A DNA stretch of 64,000 nt, taken from positions 2,108,001-2,172,000 of the forward strand of contig NC_008571.1 of the NCBI RefSeq assembly GCF_000060345.1. The letters are read 5' to 3'. Below, piece by piece: positions 18,719 through 26,665 of this stretch. Numbering within the stretch: position 1 is the stretch's first letter; each line of letters starts with the position of its first letter. Under the pieces are notes generated by a model that had not been told where the DNA came from, searched no databases, and was given only the letters and a program-made list of their open reading frames with translations. Both the position numbers and the translations under genes were made by a program. Origin of the DNA: Christiangramia forsetii KT0803 (lineage in GTDB: Bacteria; Bacteroidota; Bacteroidia; Flavobacteriales; Flavobacteriaceae).

Positions 18719-19081
18719 TGTTCTACGCTCCTTTAAAGGTTTTATCGCAAGGCGTTTTTTAAAAAATCATTTTCCACTTTTAGCTCCCCAATTACTTTAA
18801 GGAGTTGGTCTTTCTTTTCCTCTTCTTCTGATTTCTTAGACTTACTTCCTTTAGAAAAGACCGCATCAGCATCTTTTAAAAATTCTCGTTTCCAGGCACT
18901 GATTTGTTGCGGAGTGATTTCAAATTTTTGTGCGAGTTCCTGAGTCGTTTGACGCTCTTTTAGCGATTCAAGGACTACTTTCGTTTTGAACTTTGGGGTG
19001 AATTTTCTTCGTGTCATAATACAGTAAAATTAAAGTTGTTTTTGAACTTAACTTACTGTCCTAATTTTAGGGGGATGATCA
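18405..19081 (-). mobile_element. IS3-family element, internally deleted copy (677 bp)
   Basis: Both ends match the complete copy at 2077-3330: TGAAGTACC at the left, GGGGGATGATCA at the right. The first nine bases run directly into sequence equivalent to 2663 onward. The join falls on TACC, which occurs at 2082-2085 and at 2659-2662 of the complete copy, so exactly 577 bp was lost between short direct repeats (1254 minus 577 is 677). Both termini survive, so it could move if transposase is supplied. No target duplication is seen. Confidence 0.92.
18742..19017 (-). CDS. IS3-family transposase OrfA in the deleted copy
   Basis: A 91-residue intact OrfA, identical to the one at 2991-3266 except for two residues (Pro for Ser near residue 8, Ala for Thr near residue 41). 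Because orfB is truncated, this copy could make only the DNA-binding OrfA, which in IS3 elements tends to repress transposition. The slippery A6C heptamer is retained. Confidence 0.92.
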   Translation of the reverse strand: MTRRKFTPKFKTKVVLESLKERQTTQELAQKFEITPQQISAWKREFLKDADAVFSKGSKSKKSEEEEKKDQLLKVIGELKVENDFLKNALR

Positions 19082-19368
19082 GGCTTCCAATATAGTGAAT
19101 ACATACATTTCCACCTGGTGCTTAGAAAGAATTTACTTACCCAATTCACTTTCATATCCTACTAGATATTAGCTCAATAAATCCTGTATGACCAATTAAT
19201 TAGTGAGATAAATGAAGAAAGCCTAGATTAGTATCTTTTGTATCTCAAACTGCAACTTATCGACAATTAATACCATTCAACGAATATCTATGTTAATTAT
19301 TTCGAAAACAGAACTTTAAATGATATTTCTCACTTATTTTTGATGCTCGTAATCTAAATATTTATACT
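19082..19368. other. intergenic stretch upstream of the repeat lipoprotein
   Basis: About 290 bases with no gene. The only signal I support is the -7 box at 19335-19342. Confidence 0.5.
19335..19342 (+). promoter_or_regulatory. candidate -7 box for the repeat lipoprotein
   Basis: TATTTTTG matches TAnnTTTG exactly, 26 bases before the ATG at 19369. Confidence 0.5.
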
Positions 19369-20322
19369 ATGAAAAAATTAATACTAATGGCCTTTTTAGG
19401 CGCTACTATGCTATCCTGCTCTACAGAGAGCCTGGAATTGAACGATCAACAGGTTGAAGAGGTAAATGCAACTACAGATGCTTGCTCCAATCTTGCTGGA
19501 CCAGATAATTCGATTGATTTAACTCCTGCTCAAATCGAAGCTAATTACAATAGTGTTTCACGATTGAAAATATTATATAACAACTTATTAGCTAAAAATG
19601 TTAGAGGCACAGGTGAATTCTTTCCTTCTATCCAAGATCTAGCTGTACGCTATGTTAATTCTGCTGATAAATTTGGTGCTTATACCTCAACCTATACCGT
19701 AAGTAATGGAGACTGCACAGATTCTGCAGAGATAACCGTTAATGTAGTACCTGTATGTAATATAAATGCAGGTTCTGATAACACATCTACTGTTCTTACA
19801 ATTTCTGAGGTCAACAACAATTACAACTCTATTTCAAGATTGAAAGTTTTATATAAAAGTCTAGTTGCCAGCGGCGTAAATACCGACGGAACTTTCAACC
19901 CTACCATTGAAGAGATTGCAGCACGCTATACTAATGCTCAGGATAAAACCGGATATTATTCAACTACCTATACAGTTGGTTCTGGAAACTGTACTGATAG
20001 TGCTGAATTGGCTGTAACTGTGGTAGAGGATGAAGTTACTGATCCTGTTTGTACTGTAAATGCTGGACCTGATAATTCAATTAATCTAACTACCTCTCAA
20101 ATCTCATCAAATTACAATAGTGTTTCGAGATTAAAAGTTCTTTATGGTAAACTTTTAGGGAATGGGGTTAGTAGACAAGGAACTTGGAGTCCTTCAATTG
20201 AAGAACTTGCGAAAAGATATGTAAACGCAAATGATAAAACTGGAATATACACCAGTACTTATACATTAACTGAAGGTGATTGTTCAGATTCTGCTGATAT
20301 TTCGATCATTGTTACGGAATAA
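19369..20322 (+). CDS. lipoprotein with three tandem 90-residue repeats
   Basis: A 317-residue protein with a lipoprotein signal ending at Cys 17 (TMLSC). After a short acidic linker come three homologous repeats of about 90 residues starting at Cys 39, Cys 130 and Cys 228. Each shows C-x2-3-AGxDN, NYNS(V/I)SRLK(I/V)LY, a P(S/T)I-E/Q-LA-RY segment, then TYT and a second Cys near the end (116, 208, 305) followed by SAE/D. Paired Cys suggest one disulfide per repeat, with an alpha-beta or Ig-like fold on the cell surface. No known family is recognised. It has its own promoter box and terminator. Confidence 0.75.
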   Translation: MKKLILMAFLGATMLSCSTESLELNDQQVEEVNATTDACSNLAGPDNSIDLTPAQIEANYNSVSRLKILYNNLLAKNVRGTGEFFPSIQDLAVRYVNSADKFGAYTSTYTVSNGDCTDSAEITVNVVPVCNINAGSDNTSTVLTISEVNNNYNSISRLKVLYKSLVASGVNTDGTFNPTIEEIAARYTNAQDKTGYYSTTYTVGSGNCTDSAELAVTVVEDEVTDPVCTVNAGPDNSINLTTSQISSNYNSVSRLKVLYGKLLGNGVSRQGTWSPSIEELAKRYVNANDKTGIYTSTYTLTEGDCSDSADISIIVTE

Positions 20323-20370
20323 TTATTAGTTATTTTAAAGAGTCTAGAAATATTTTCAGATTCTATTTCA

Positions 20371-20396
20371 AAAGCAGAGGTTTCAACCTCTGCTTT
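20371..20396 (+). terminator. rho-independent terminator of the repeat lipoprotein gene
   Basis: A perfect 12-base stem (20371-20382 with 20385-20396) with a two-base loop, GC-rich at its core and followed by TTT, 49 bases past the stop codon. Confidence 0.9.
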
Positions 20397-20675
20397 TTTA
20401 TGTCTTAATTATATGGAAAACATAAAAGGATATGAATCATTTCATTCAAAGATTTATTAAATCATATTGTTTCAGTTTTAATTACGCAACTTAAATAAGT
20501 CTCATATGAGTAATAAAGTATTGCCGAGAAGTAGGATGATTTTTTAGATTTATGAAGACTATTATGTCTTGCGAAATATATCACATATGTTTCTGGAATA
20601 ATGAAGCTGAACATTTGAGTAGAATTAGGATGCCTAAATTAGAGCCTTATGAAGGATCAAGCCTAATTGTTGTGT

Positions 20676-21656
20676 TTATGCAAAAATATTGGTTAGTCTA
20701 TAGAGGAAGAACTCTACATTTCTAACTCCTCTAAACTGTGCTCTAAAGGCTTTTATCTTTGCATTGAAAGATTCTGCTGAAGCATTTGTGCTTCTATTGA
20801 TAAAATAGTTCAAGATGGATCTGTAGTTGAGCGTTATCGTGTTTGCAATTGTATTGAATGCTTTAAACCCTGTTTCTTCTACATCTTTGTACCAGTGGGC
20901 AAGTTCTGTATACGCTGTTTCTATTGACTTTGCTTTATTAAATATATCCCTTAGCCTTTGCACAAGGGTAAATGCCAGTGCTATATCGGGGTAAAGTTCA
21001 AATAATATCTTACTTCGCCCGTACTGGTTTTCTGTCCAGTTTGAAGGTGCTTTGTAAAGGAGGTACCTACTGCGGGCGAGTAGTTGTTTTCTGGTGTCTC
21101 CGTTGTCGAAGGTTTCTGGAGTGAAGGGCTGCTATTTAAACCTTGCTTGTTTTATCTGCTCATTCTCCAGTTCTATGGCATCCTAGCGGTGCTTGATCCT
21201 AATATCTTGTAAAGCTTCCAATGTAAGTTTTTGTACGTGAAAACGATCTGTAACCTGTATGGCCTTAGGGAAACACTTTCTGGCAATGGTTTTCATGGAG
21301 TTGGCCATATCCAGTGTGATTTCCTTGACCTGTCCTCGTTTGGAAGCTGGTATTTTGAGCAACTGTTCTATGATGGGTTCGACCTTGGCACCTATCCCCA
21401 CGATACTGCCCTTCTTGCCCCTGGCCTTTTTGTTAGTGATGATCTTGTAGAGTTCTCCTTTGGAGAGTGCCGTCTCATCAATGGACAACTTAGAGGTAAT
21501 GTTCTCGGGGAAGATCAGCCACTGCTTTGCATGGGGTTTATGCTTCCATTCCTTGAAGTCACTCAGGTAGTCTTTGTACTGGCGTTGGAGCTTCTTTCCT
21601 CTTACCCCGTAACATCCACCAATAGTATGGCAGTCGGAGGCTTTAGTACTGACCAA
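20676..21656 (-). pseudogene. ISAon1-type transposase orfB with two in-frame stops
   Basis: The frame that starts at 21656 (TTG) is intact for 157 residues, with SIDETALSKGELY and ITLDMANSMK carrying the first two catalytic acidic residues of the ISL3 DDE domain. It then meets a TAG at 21183-21185 and another TAG 17 codons later. Beyond them the same frame continues (QPFTPETFDNG, then the 95-residue end with STNASAESFNAKIKAFR holding the last Glu) to 20676. No indel is needed: two point mutations created the stops, probably from Trp (TGG) and from Gln or Lys. Confidence 0.88.
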
Positions 21657-21996
21657 GTGCTTTTAAAAAAGCAGCGAACTCGGCGGTCATACGGGTTCCC
21701 TGCGCTACTAAGTTCCAATCTCTTTGGACAACCTGTTTGCTTTGCTTGTTCAGCCACCGACGGCGCTTTATATGCAAAAATACCTTTTTACCACGAACAG
21801 GAAAATCCTGGATTGTTATTTCCTTATGGAATCCATAGGCGATGATCAAGCTTGAGGAAAACTCTCTGGGAGTATTTAACTTTTCTTCAAAATGCAGGTG
21901 TAAGGTATCTCCATCTGTACGATGACCGGTAAGGTCAAAATGCGTGATCAGTAGTTCGGGCAATAAAATCTTGAGTAGGTCAATATATGAATCCAA
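21643..21996 (-). CDS. ISAon1-type transposase N-terminal region protein (orfA)
   Basis: A 117-residue protein typical of the short first frame of ISAon1 elements (LLPELLITHFDLTGH at 11-25, then a basic RRRWLNKQ region). It overlaps orfB by 14 bases in another frame. The indicated start is TTG at 21996-21994, which lies within the candidate terminal repeat; the true start is uncertain. Confidence 0.75.
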   Translation of the reverse strand: MDSYIDLLKILLPELLITHFDLTGHRTDGDTLHLHFEEKLNTPREFSSSLIIAYGFHKEITIQDFPVRGKKVFLHIKRRRWLNKQSKQVVQRDWNLVAQGTRMTAEFAAFLKALGQY

Positions 21997-22372
21997 GGCT
22001 TCCTATTTAAAAAACAAAAATCAAACTATTAATTCAATTCACACACAACTTCTGAGATTGATCTTATAAACCTATAAAGCCAACAAAAATTTGAATTGAT
22101 TAATAAACCTAATATCTCCGACAGCGCAGAAGCTTGTGAAATTTAAATAAAAATTAACTAAACTAATTACGGTCAAATTAATGAGTTGCATAAATAGCAA
22201 AAATTATATCTTCTTAAAGATATTAGCCCCCCTAATGATATGACTATCAGCAAATAAGCTCTTACTAGCTATTTCATAATCTATATTCAACGTTAGATAA
22301 ATGTATTGTATCCATATTTAACTTGAAAACTAATTCATCTTGGATCTCATTATACTTCTTATCTCCCATTAG

Positions 22373-22402
22373 AAAAAAAAGAAGCCCAAACCTCTTTTTT
22401 TT
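22373..22402 (-). terminator. candidate terminator of the pse operon
   Basis: An A-rich arm ending AAGCCC pairs with CCTCTTTTTT with one mismatch in ten; on the minus strand it ends in a long T run. It is about 165 bases beyond the last gene of the pse operon (22566). Bidirectional use is possible. Confidence 0.5.
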
Positions 22403-22411
22403 GTTATTAGG

Positions 22412-22431
22412 CTGAAAATCAGGATTTTCAG
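22412..22431. terminator. perfect palindromic hairpin downstream of the pse operon
   Basis: CTGAAAATC (22412-22420) and GATTTTCAG (22423-22431) form a perfect nine-base stem with a two-base loop. There is no adjacent T run, so it may stabilise the transcript end or be an operator rather than a terminator. Confidence 0.35.
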
Positions 22432-22565
22432 TAGTGAAAATTATCTAAAGTAAAAACCCTCATAAATTGATGGATATTCAATTAGTTTATAATATGAACA
22501 CTAAATTGAAACAATACTTTTTAACCAGTTTACAAAATTGAAAAATACTCGTCTTCTAAGTTCAG

Positions 22566-23750
22566 TCAGGATACATTTCGTTGCAAATCCTTTCTTATTT
22601 TTTCAATTGCATAATAATATGAATTTTCCTGAATAGTACTATCTTTTAAAAACTTACGGATGTAATTGTTATATTTCACCTCATCGATTTGAAAAGGTTT
22701 TTCTGGCAATTCGAAAATTTTATCCATGTAAATTTGTTTGAAACCTAATGCGTTTTCGAAGAATAAAGTGAATTTTTTAATAAGGTCAAAATCTTTCATT
22801 AAAAATTCATCCTTCAATAGAATTACCGGTTTCTTATAAAAAACTGCAAAACCCAAGGCTGTGCTACTATGCCCAAAGACTATATCAGCATTACTTATAA
22901 GTTCGTTTGTTGAACCTATCATGGTTTCAAATCCATCAAATTTATCTGCCAATTCTTTCTCGAGTTTAACTGCATCTGGATGGAGCGCTATAACCACCCT
23001 ATCTAGCTTCAAGCTTTGTTTTAATTCTGATAAAGTATTCTCCAGATTTGTGTAATATTTTTTAATATAATTTGAAGGAATTGGGGGGGTGATTTTTGGA
23101 TGTAGACGATCCTGAAATGGAAGAACCTGATCCAAGAATACACCAGTTTTCAAATTTTTTGGAACCGTTGAAGATGCATCGTTAATAGTATTATTGATAT
23201 CATCTGCATGTACGACAATTCTATTATCCTTTTTGATAGTTAAAAATGCCTTGGTTGGAATTACGTAATTGGTACTACATAGATAATAATCCGGAATGAA
23301 AATTTTATATCTCCATCTATAGATAGGTGCAAAGAAATGAAGCGGTAATATTTTATCTATTTTCTTAACAACATTGTCAAATAAAATTCTGAACTTATTA
23401 GTAGGAAATTGAGCTGTAGAAAATCTTTTAGTGTGATATGAAAGAACCTTATCCTGTTTCCTTACAAGAGTTCGAAGTATAGGAGCCGCAAAATTCATAT
23501 ACTGATCGAAGGCTACATACAATACTGAATCTTTGCCTAAACTTTCCTTGAAATTATAAAAATCTTCTTCATTTGAACATTCAACCTTATTATTTAGAAT
23601 TATAGCTTCTGTAGCGGTCGATTGGTTTCCATAAAATTTTGTTGCATCAAGCATAACAATATCATATCCTTCCTTAACAAGTCGATCTAATTGAAATATA
23701 TGTCTATGAGCGTCCCTTAGGATATTAGGACAGAAGAAAATAACTTTCAT
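22566..23750 (-). CDS. probable CMP-nonulosonate (pseudaminic acid) transferase, GT-B
   Basis: A 394-residue soluble protein, last gene of the pse operon, nine bases after pseI. It carries the pattern of bacterial sialyl- and polysialyltransferases: an acidic segment GVFLDQ (203-208), an HP motif in IALHPDA (254-260) and an SS motif in FGHSSTALG (292-300). These motifs bind CMP-sugars in GT38, GT52 and related GT-B families. With CMP-pseudaminate synthetase in the same operon, transfer of the nonulosonic acid to a glycan or protein glycan is the best guess. CDP-glycerol-type transferases share a similar SS region and remain an alternative. Confidence 0.6.
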   Translation of the reverse strand: MKVIFFCPNILRDAHRHIFQLDRLVKEGYDIVMLDATKFYGNQSTATEAIILNNKVECSNEEDFYNFKESLGKDSVLYVAFDQYMNFAAPILRTLVRKQDKVLSYHTKRFSTAQFPTNKFRILFDNVVKKIDKILPLHFFAPIYRWRYKIFIPDYYLCSTNYVIPTKAFLTIKKDNRIVVHADDINNTINDASSTVPKNLKTGVFLDQVLPFQDRLHPKITPPIPSNYIKKYYTNLENTLSELKQSLKLDRVVIALHPDAVKLEKELADKFDGFETMIGSTNELISNADIVFGHSSTALGFAVFYKKPVILLKDEFLMKDFDLIKKFTLFFENALGFKQIYMDKIFELPEKPFQIDEVKYNNYIRKFLKDSTIQENSYYYAIEKIRKDLQRNVS

Positions 23751-23759
23751 ATTGTAGTT

Positions 23760-24800
23760 CTAAGCAAGATGATTTAATGATAACGCAGTTCCTCTTTCAA
23801 GATCTTCATTAGCTGATTTCCCAAGAACATCATTATAATGCTTGGGATGTAAACCGTATCCAGGTCTTATCGCTCTTATATTCTCTCTAGTTATTTTTTC
23901 GCCCTTTTTAATATTCTCAGTAACATATATAGATCGGGCAAATTCTCGGCCTTTTTTTTGTTTTGCCGTTAAACTATAATCTACTTTACCAATTGCAGAT
24001 TCAGCTTCTCTTACAGCTTTCACCATTTCTGTAAATTCAGCTTCATCCATAGAAAAGGAGGCATCAGGCCCACCTATACTTTTATCTAAAATAAAATGTT
24101 TTTCAATTACTTTAGCTCCCATTACGGTAGATACTATAGGTACAGTAGCTCCTATAGTATGATCTGATAAACCAGAAATAACATTATAACGTTCCGCTAG
24201 ATCTCTTACCATTATCATATTGGCTTCTTCTATAGGAGCCGGGTAAGAGGAGGTACATTTTAATAGAACTATCTCATCGTTCCCCATTCTTTTACAAGCC
24301 CCCAGGGCCAACTCGATGTCTTCAGAATCCGCTATCCCTGTGGAAATAATAATGGGTTTCCCTTTTGAGGCTACAAGTTCTATTAATGGAATATCCGTGA
24401 TCTCAAATGAAGCAATTTTATAGGCTGGAACATTTAAGTCTTCAAGCAGTTGCACAGCTGTAGAATCGAATGGTGATGAAAAGCAGATTAAACCTTCTTC
24501 CTCAGCAACTTCAAATAAACGTTTATGCCATTCCCAAGGAGTATAAGCTTCTTTATAAAGATCATGAAGATATTTACCATCCCAGATAGTTCCCTGGCTT
24601 AACATAAAATCTGGTTTATGTACATCGAGGGTCATAGTATCTGCTGTATATGTTTGAAGTTTTATTGCATTAGCACCCGTTCTTTTTGCAGCTCTTATGG
24701 TTTCTATAGCTGTATCCAGACTACCATTATGATTAGCAGATAGTTCTGCTATGATAAATACCGGACTATTATGATCAATATTGAAATTTTTAATCTTCAT
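23760..24800 (-). CDS. pseI: pseudaminic acid synthase
   Basis: A 346-residue NeuB-family TIM barrel that condenses the six-carbon 2,4-diacetamido-trideoxy-altrose with phosphoenolpyruvate to give the nine-carbon acid. FIIAELSANHNGS (15-27), AIKLQTYTADTMT and KCTSSYPAP match PseI more closely than sialic acid synthase. Residues about 285-346 form the SAF (antifreeze-like) domain (ARSIYVTENIKKGE, IRPGYGLHP). Family length. It belongs to the minus-strand pse operon. Confidence 0.9.
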   Translation of the reverse strand: MKIKNFNIDHNSPVFIIAELSANHNGSLDTAIETIRAAKRTGANAIKLQTYTADTMTLDVHKPDFMLSQGTIWDGKYLHDLYKEAYTPWEWHKRLFEVAEEEGLICFSSPFDSTAVQLLEDLNVPAYKIASFEITDIPLIELVASKGKPIIISTGIADSEDIELALGACKRMGNDEIVLLKCTSSYPAPIEEANMIMVRDLAERYNVISGLSDHTIGATVPIVSTVMGAKVIEKHFILDKSIGGPDASFSMDEAEFTEMVKAVREAESAIGKVDYSLTAKQKKGREFARSIYVTENIKKGEKITRENIRAIRPGYGLHPKHYNDVLGKSANEDLERGTALSLNHLA

Positions 24801-24849
24801 GTTCTATATTTTAATAGGAAATTTTTTCTGGAAATGGATTCAGTCTAAT

Positions 24850-25560
24850 TTAATTAATTACTCTTACAATTGAAAAAGCTTCAGCGAATTCTTTACCTGC
24901 TACGATACCCCAACGTTGAGCCTGAATTTTTAGAGCCTCAGGAGATCTTGGATGAGGGTATTTTCTTTTTTCAAATTCATAGCTTTCCATCCCTTTTATT
25001 TTGGCTTGCAGATTACTCTCTGAGACTTCGATGAAGAAATTAGGAATAAAGTGTTTTGGATCTGTAGCTGCTCTCCATTCTGTACCAGAAGGTGTTTCAA
25101 ACGAAATCAGCGTATGAACATTTTCTTCTTTAAGAGGTCTTATTGCCGTTAAAACTGCTTCAAAGGTTTTTTGATGATCAATGTTTACATCTCCTAGATG
25201 ATGAGTAAATATAACTTCCGGTTGAAAATCCATTTTTTCTTTTTCTACCACCTTAATTATATCCAATAAAGCCACCGTATCAAACCGATTGTCGGGAAAA
25301 TCATAAACCCCTACTGATGCGTAACCTATGACGGAACGGGCACTCTCGATATTATCTCTATGAATTTTCAATTCTTCCGACCACTTCTCAGTATCTCTAT
25401 TATCCGATCTCGAGGTAATACCCTCTCCCAAAATAACCGCTCTAACTTTACAACCATATTCATGAATTAGCTTATGCATGGTTGCTCCAACACCTAATAA
25501 TTCGTCATCTGGATGAGCGACAAAAACTAATATTCTTTTATTTCTTAATGATTCTAACAT
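24850..25560 (-). CDS. PIG-L family sugar deacetylase
   Basis: A 236-residue LmbE/PIG-L protein. The zinc site is seen as HPDDE (16-20) and HHLGDVNIDH (120-129). The family removes N-acetyl groups from sugars such as GlcNAc. Its start overlaps the end of the formyltransferase gene by 23 bases, so the two are translationally coupled. In a pse operon, deacetylation followed by formylation or other acylation of an amino group is the simplest reading; the exact intermediate is not known. Confidence 0.85.
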   Translation of the reverse strand: MLESLRNKRILVFVAHPDDELLGVGATMHKLIHEYGCKVRAVILGEGITSRSDNRDTEKWSEELKIHRDNIESARSVIGYASVGVYDFPDNRFDTVALLDIIKVVEKEKMDFQPEVIFTHHLGDVNIDHQKTFEAVLTAIRPLKEENVHTLISFETPSGTEWRAATDPKHFIPNFFIEVSESNLQAKIKGMESYEFEKRKYPHPRSPEALKIQAQRWGIVAGKEFAEAFSIVRVIN

Positions 25561-26218
25561 CTGCTATAATTTCTTTTTTGGATTGTAATGAAGCTCGTGA
25601 AAATTCAAAGCGAAAATGTTCAGATTCGATATATGCAAGAGGATATCCATCGCAATCAAGCATCCTTATATGATCATAAATTTCTAAAACCTGTTGGAGA
25701 TCCGCCATATTCCCGTCTTTGGGTTTACGCCGCTTGAATTCCACTATTTCACCATCTTGCTTTATTGGACTTAAATCATTCTCTATAATTTCACCAATCA
25801 TTTTTTCCACAATAGTGGTAGTTCTTATAAAAATTTCCTGAGCGGTACCTAATAATTGTAAATCCTTTTTCAAATATATAGGACCTGTATCAAGTCCTTC
25901 TTCAACTTTCAAAGCAGAAATCTTTGTATGGGTATGCCCTCTAACTATTAAGTTCTGAAGAGGACTTCCGCCTCTGCCATATGGAAGATCTGTCATATGG
26001 AAAACTACACACTCAAAATTTTCAAAAATCTTAGCCGGAATGATATATGACCAATGCGGTATAAATATTTTTTCAGGTTCTAATTTCTTTAACTCTTCGT
26101 AGGAAAAGTCATTTCTCTCTTTAATTAAAGTCCATTTAAATTCCGGAAAATTGTTTTTTAGTTTAAAATAAATTTCTTCATGCCAAACTTTTTCAGAAAG
26201 AACAATGTAATTTTTCAT
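25538..26218 (-). CDS. formyltransferase-fold protein of the pse operon
   Basis: A 226-residue protein of the methionyl-tRNA formyltransferase superfamily. VVFHMTDLPYGRGGSP (71-86) holds the catalytic His, and EEGLDTGPIY (106-115) the conserved Asp. The Asn normally two residues before that His is Val here. It is shorter than Fmt and has no tRNA-binding domain, so a sugar amine is the expected acceptor, with N10-formyl-tetrahydrofolate as donor. It is coupled to the PIG-L gene by a 23-base overlap and to the GNAT gene by four bases. Loss of Asn leaves the activity open. Confidence 0.7.
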   Translation of the reverse strand: MKNYIVLSEKVWHEEIYFKLKNNFPEFKWTLIKERNDFSYEELKKLEPEKIFIPHWSYIIPAKIFENFECVVFHMTDLPYGRGGSPLQNLIVRGHTHTKISALKVEEGLDTGPIYLKKDLQLLGTAQEIFIRTTTIVEKMIGEIIENDLSPIKQDGEIVEFKRRKPKDGNMADLQQVLEIYDHIRMLDCDGYPLAYIESEHFRFEFSRASLQSKKEIIADVRIIKK

Positions 26219-26649
26219 TTGTAAAGGAATTCAATTATTTCATCATTTTTTTTGTCCATCTCAAATCCCAACTTTTCAAAAACCTTACAGGATGCAATAT
26301 TTTTTCGTTGTACCACCGCCCTCTTCACACCTGATACACTACTTAAACTTAATTCAACCATTCTTTTACCGAAACCCAAGCCTCTATATTCTTTATCAAT
26401 TGAATAATCTATGTCCCAAATTCCATTGGTATTTTTATCGTATCGAATTTGTCCAACAGGTAAATTATCATTTTCAAAGATAAAAATTTCACAACGTGAA
26501 CTATTAAGTTTATTATTAAACCATAATTTATGCTCCTCCCATTTTATTTTTTGACTATCTAATGAGTTCTTTCGGACTTCTTCGTCATTCACCCATTTGA
26601 ATAACAAAGTGCAATCCTGATCATTTATCGACCTTAAGTTTTGTAACAT
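26215..26649 (-). CDS. GNAT-family N-acyltransferase of the pse operon
   Basis: A 144-residue single-domain GNAT (RimJ/RimL-like). The CoA loop is YRGLGFGKRMVE, and NIASCKVFEKLGF closes the fold. It is distinct from the PseH-like GNAT at 27094, so the operon has two acyltransferases. It overlaps the formyltransferase gene by four bases (ATGA). A non-acetyl acyl group, perhaps made with help from the MaoC hydratase next door, is possible but not shown. Confidence 0.75.
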   Translation of the reverse strand: MLQNLRSINDQDCTLLFKWVNDEEVRKNSLDSQKIKWEEHKLWFNNKLNSSRCEIFIFENDNLPVGQIRYDKNTNGIWDIDYSIDKEYRGLGFGKRMVELSLSSVSGVKRAVVQRKNIASCKVFEKLGFEMDKKNDEIIEFLYK

Positions 26650-26665
26650 TTATCTAATGAGCAAT

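Larger units (their letters stand above)
20635..22009 (-). mobile_element. ISAon1-type (ISL3-family) element, inactive
   Basis: Two transposase frames on the minus strand, N-terminal orfA (21643-21996) then the catalytic orfB (20676-21656, broken), match the ISAon1 arrangement. Candidate ends are TAAATTAGAGCCTT (20635-20648) and AAGGCTTCCTATTTA (21995-22009), an imperfect inverted pair; they are approximate. No target duplication was identified. Two in-frame stops in orfB make it non-autonomous. Confidence 0.7.
22010..22565. other. intergenic stretch between ISAon1 element and pse operon
   Basis: About 555 bases, AT-rich, no gene seen in either direction. It holds the hairpin terminator at 22373-22402 and a perfect nine-base palindromic hairpin at 22412-22431. 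Confidence 0.55.

Noticed and set aside
21231-21845. A 204-residue plus-strand frame opposite the ISAon1 transposase
   Set aside because: It runs antisense to two recognisable transposase frames and ends where they end. Its length comes from codon bias of the opposite strand.
20635-22009. Exact ends and target duplication of the ISAon1 element
   Set aside because: The terminal pair is imperfect and no flanking duplication was found, so the limits are given only as approximate.
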